A stretch of 6,610 bases of DNA from Phycisphaerales bacterium (GTDB taxonomy: Bacteria > Planctomycetota > Phycisphaerae > Phycisphaerales > UBA1924): the NCBI GenBank assembly GCA_020054055.1, contig JAGVLZ010000341.1, positions 1 through 6,610 of the forward strand, given 5' to 3'. The notes below the pieces were generated by a model that made no database searches, had not been told where the DNA came from, and saw only the letters and a program-made list of their open reading frames with translations. Each line of letters opens with the position of its first letter. The first letter of the stretch is position 1. The translations under genes and the position numbers were made by a program. Positions 5,785-6,610 of the stretch are shown piece after piece.

Positions 5785-6048
5785 TCAGTGACCGGTGCCG
5801 TTCGTTCCGTTCGGTTTGCTCGGGGGCCGCGTGTCGCCAAACTCGATCGATGCGATCATCGCGGCGTCGAGGATGGTCATCGCCTGCTCCTCCTCGTTGC
5901 TATAGAACACCGTCGTATGCCGCATGCCGACCGGAACATACATGAACTCGGAGTGCGGAACATAGTAACGGCGCCCGTCGACAAGACAGACCATGAACGG
6001 CTTGAACGGCTGTGCCTTGAGTGTGTTGCGTAGTTGCGCGAGTTCCAT
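5785..6048 (-). CDS. Small conserved hypothetical protein, paralog P3
   Basis: An 87-residue protein of unknown function, the most diverged of the three paralogs. It keeps QPFKPF (13-18), LVDGR, VPHSEFM, a Pro/Gly/Arg turn and IASIE near residue 70. It also has an acidic NEEEQ insert-like turn, and its tail contains PPSKPNGTNGTGH, echoing the PPSNGNG tail of P1. The ATG at 6048 is chosen over a possible in-frame start at 6072. GGAGGA lies 9 bases before it, and the start-to-PF spacing then matches P1 and P2 exactly; the longer form would translate the ribosome binding site itself. It lies between the methyltransferase (58 bases upstream) and the thiolase (60 bases downstream) on the same strand, so it may be part of one long transcript. 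Two cysteine-poor, soluble-looking halves and no export signal suggest a cytosolic protein. Confidence 0.8.
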   Translation of the reverse strand: MELAQLRNTLKAQPFKPFMVCLVDGRRYYVPHSEFMYVPVGMRHTTVFYSNEEEQAMTILDAAMIASIEFGDTRPPSKPNGTNGTGH

Positions 6049-6057
6049 GACCAAACT

Positions 6058-6063
6058 TCCTCC
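6058..6063 (-). promoter_or_regulatory. Ribosome binding site deciding the start of P3
   Basis: The minus strand reads GGAGGA, 9 bases before the ATG at 6048. It would fall inside the coding sequence if the upstream start at 6072 were used, so it favours the shorter protein. Confidence 0.65.
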
Positions 6064-6106
6064 GAAATCCAACCGATCAATCTGCCATCGTAGGCAATTC
6101 CGCGCT

Positions 6107-6610
6107 CTAATTCTTCTCCCGCGCGCCGAGCCGCAGCCCCATCATCAGCAGCATCGGCCACCCCACATACGGCGCGGCCCGCGCGGAGATCTTCACGATC
6201 GACTCTTCGATCATGTGCTCGCTCATGTGCTCGATCGTCAGCCCCGCGCGAACCGCCCCCATCACATAATCGCTCACCTGATTCGCCACGCTCTCCGGGT
6301 ACACCTTCTCACCCGTCGAGGGATCGTTGAACCGCGCCTGCACCCCCTGCAGCATCATCGCGGGGTGCATGATCGAGACCACGATCCGCCCCCTCGGAGC
6401 GCACACGCGCCCCAACTCGCCAAACAGCCCCGCCACATCTCGCACATGATCGAACACCAGGCAGCAGATCACACGATCAAACCCTCGATCGCTCAGCGGC
6501 AGCCTCCCCGCGATGTCGTGCTGAACAAACGTCACCCGCTCCGCCCCCGCCTTTGCCCGCGCCCGCGCGAGCATCCCATCGGAGAAGTCCACGGCTGTGA
6601 CCCGCGCCCC
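6107..6610 (-). CDS. Class I SAM-dependent methyltransferase, N-terminus beyond the window
   Basis: The 167 visible residues are the C-terminal part of a Rossmann-fold methyltransferase. The fragment opens with GARVTAVDFSDGML, the second strand of the fold, whose Asp (eighth visible residue) normally binds the SAM ribose. VQHDIAGRLPLSDRGFDRV follows, with an Asp (visible residue 32) at the adenine-contacting position. Then come the strand FDRVICCLVFDHV and GELGRVCAPRGRIVVSIMHP, typical of the UbiE/Methyltransf_11 type. The glycine-rich motif I (GxGxG) must lie just outside the window. The codon at 6592-6590 is GTG and encodes the Val before that Asp, so it is not a true start; the frame is open to the edge. 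The substrate cannot be inferred. Histidine- and methionine-rich stretches (HMSEHM, MLLMMG) in the C-terminal third are distinctive but of unknown meaning. It lies 58 bases upstream of P3 on the same strand. Confidence 0.88.
   Translation of the reverse strand, partial: GARVTAVDFSDGMLARARAKAGAERVTFVQHDIAGRLPLSDRGFDRVICCLVFDHVRDVAGLFGELGRVCAPRGRIVVSIMHPAMMLQGVQARFNDPSTGEKVYPESVANQVSDYVMGAVRAGLTIEHMSEHMIEESIVKISARAAPYVGWPMLLMMGLRLGAREKN

Noticed and set aside
6049..6072. A longer P3 protein starting at 6072
   Set aside because: It would place the Shine-Dalgarno sequence inside the coding region and break the exact start-to-PF-box spacing shared by the three paralogs.

Overview
The window is GC-rich, gene-dense DNA that looks like a chromosome segment from a planctomycete, possibly of the Phycisphaerae type. 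This rests on three things: strong G/C preference at third codon positions; three small paralogous proteins of a PFxPF...DGR...HPE type that I associate with planctomycete genomes; and a cohesin-like GNEN...FSLxFDP segment typical of secreted proteins in that group. No database was searched, so the taxonomy is an inference.

Layout. Bases 1-172 (minus strand) hold the visible part of a gene that runs off the left edge and encodes a cohesin-like beta domain; its frame stays open to 373 without an ordinary start codon. From 376 the plus strand carries an M24B proline peptidase, accB (biotin carboxyl carrier protein) and accC (biotin carboxylase). The first two overlap by 8 bases and accC follows after 24 bases, so the three probably form one operon. 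A short spacer with a perfect hairpin palindrome and a flanking imperfect direct repeat follows, then a DinB-fold gene (3439-3966).

The right half is entirely on the minus strand. In reading order it holds a class I SAM methyltransferase cut by the right edge, small paralog P3 (5785-6048), an acetyl-CoA acetyltransferase (thiolase, 4531-5724), small paralog P2 (4254-4499) and small paralog P1 (3960-4232). Gaps are 21-60 bases, so much of this may be co-transcribed. P1 ends tail-to-tail with the DinB gene, with a 7-base overlap.

How it fits together. AccB and AccC form the biotin half of acetyl-CoA carboxylase, which commits acetyl-CoA to malonyl-CoA and fatty acids. The thiolase joins two acetyl-CoA units or splits acetoacetyl-CoA, so both units draw on the same metabolite pool. 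The peptidase-accB-accC order recalls the Firmicute yqhT-efp-accB-accC cluster, but efp is absent here. The least explained part is the trio of small paralogs around the thiolase. They share an N-terminal helix-like segment, a PFxPF box, a DGR turn, a strand-rich core and a hydrophilic Asn/Gly tail. No phage, insertion sequence, CRISPR array, tRNA or rRNA was seen.
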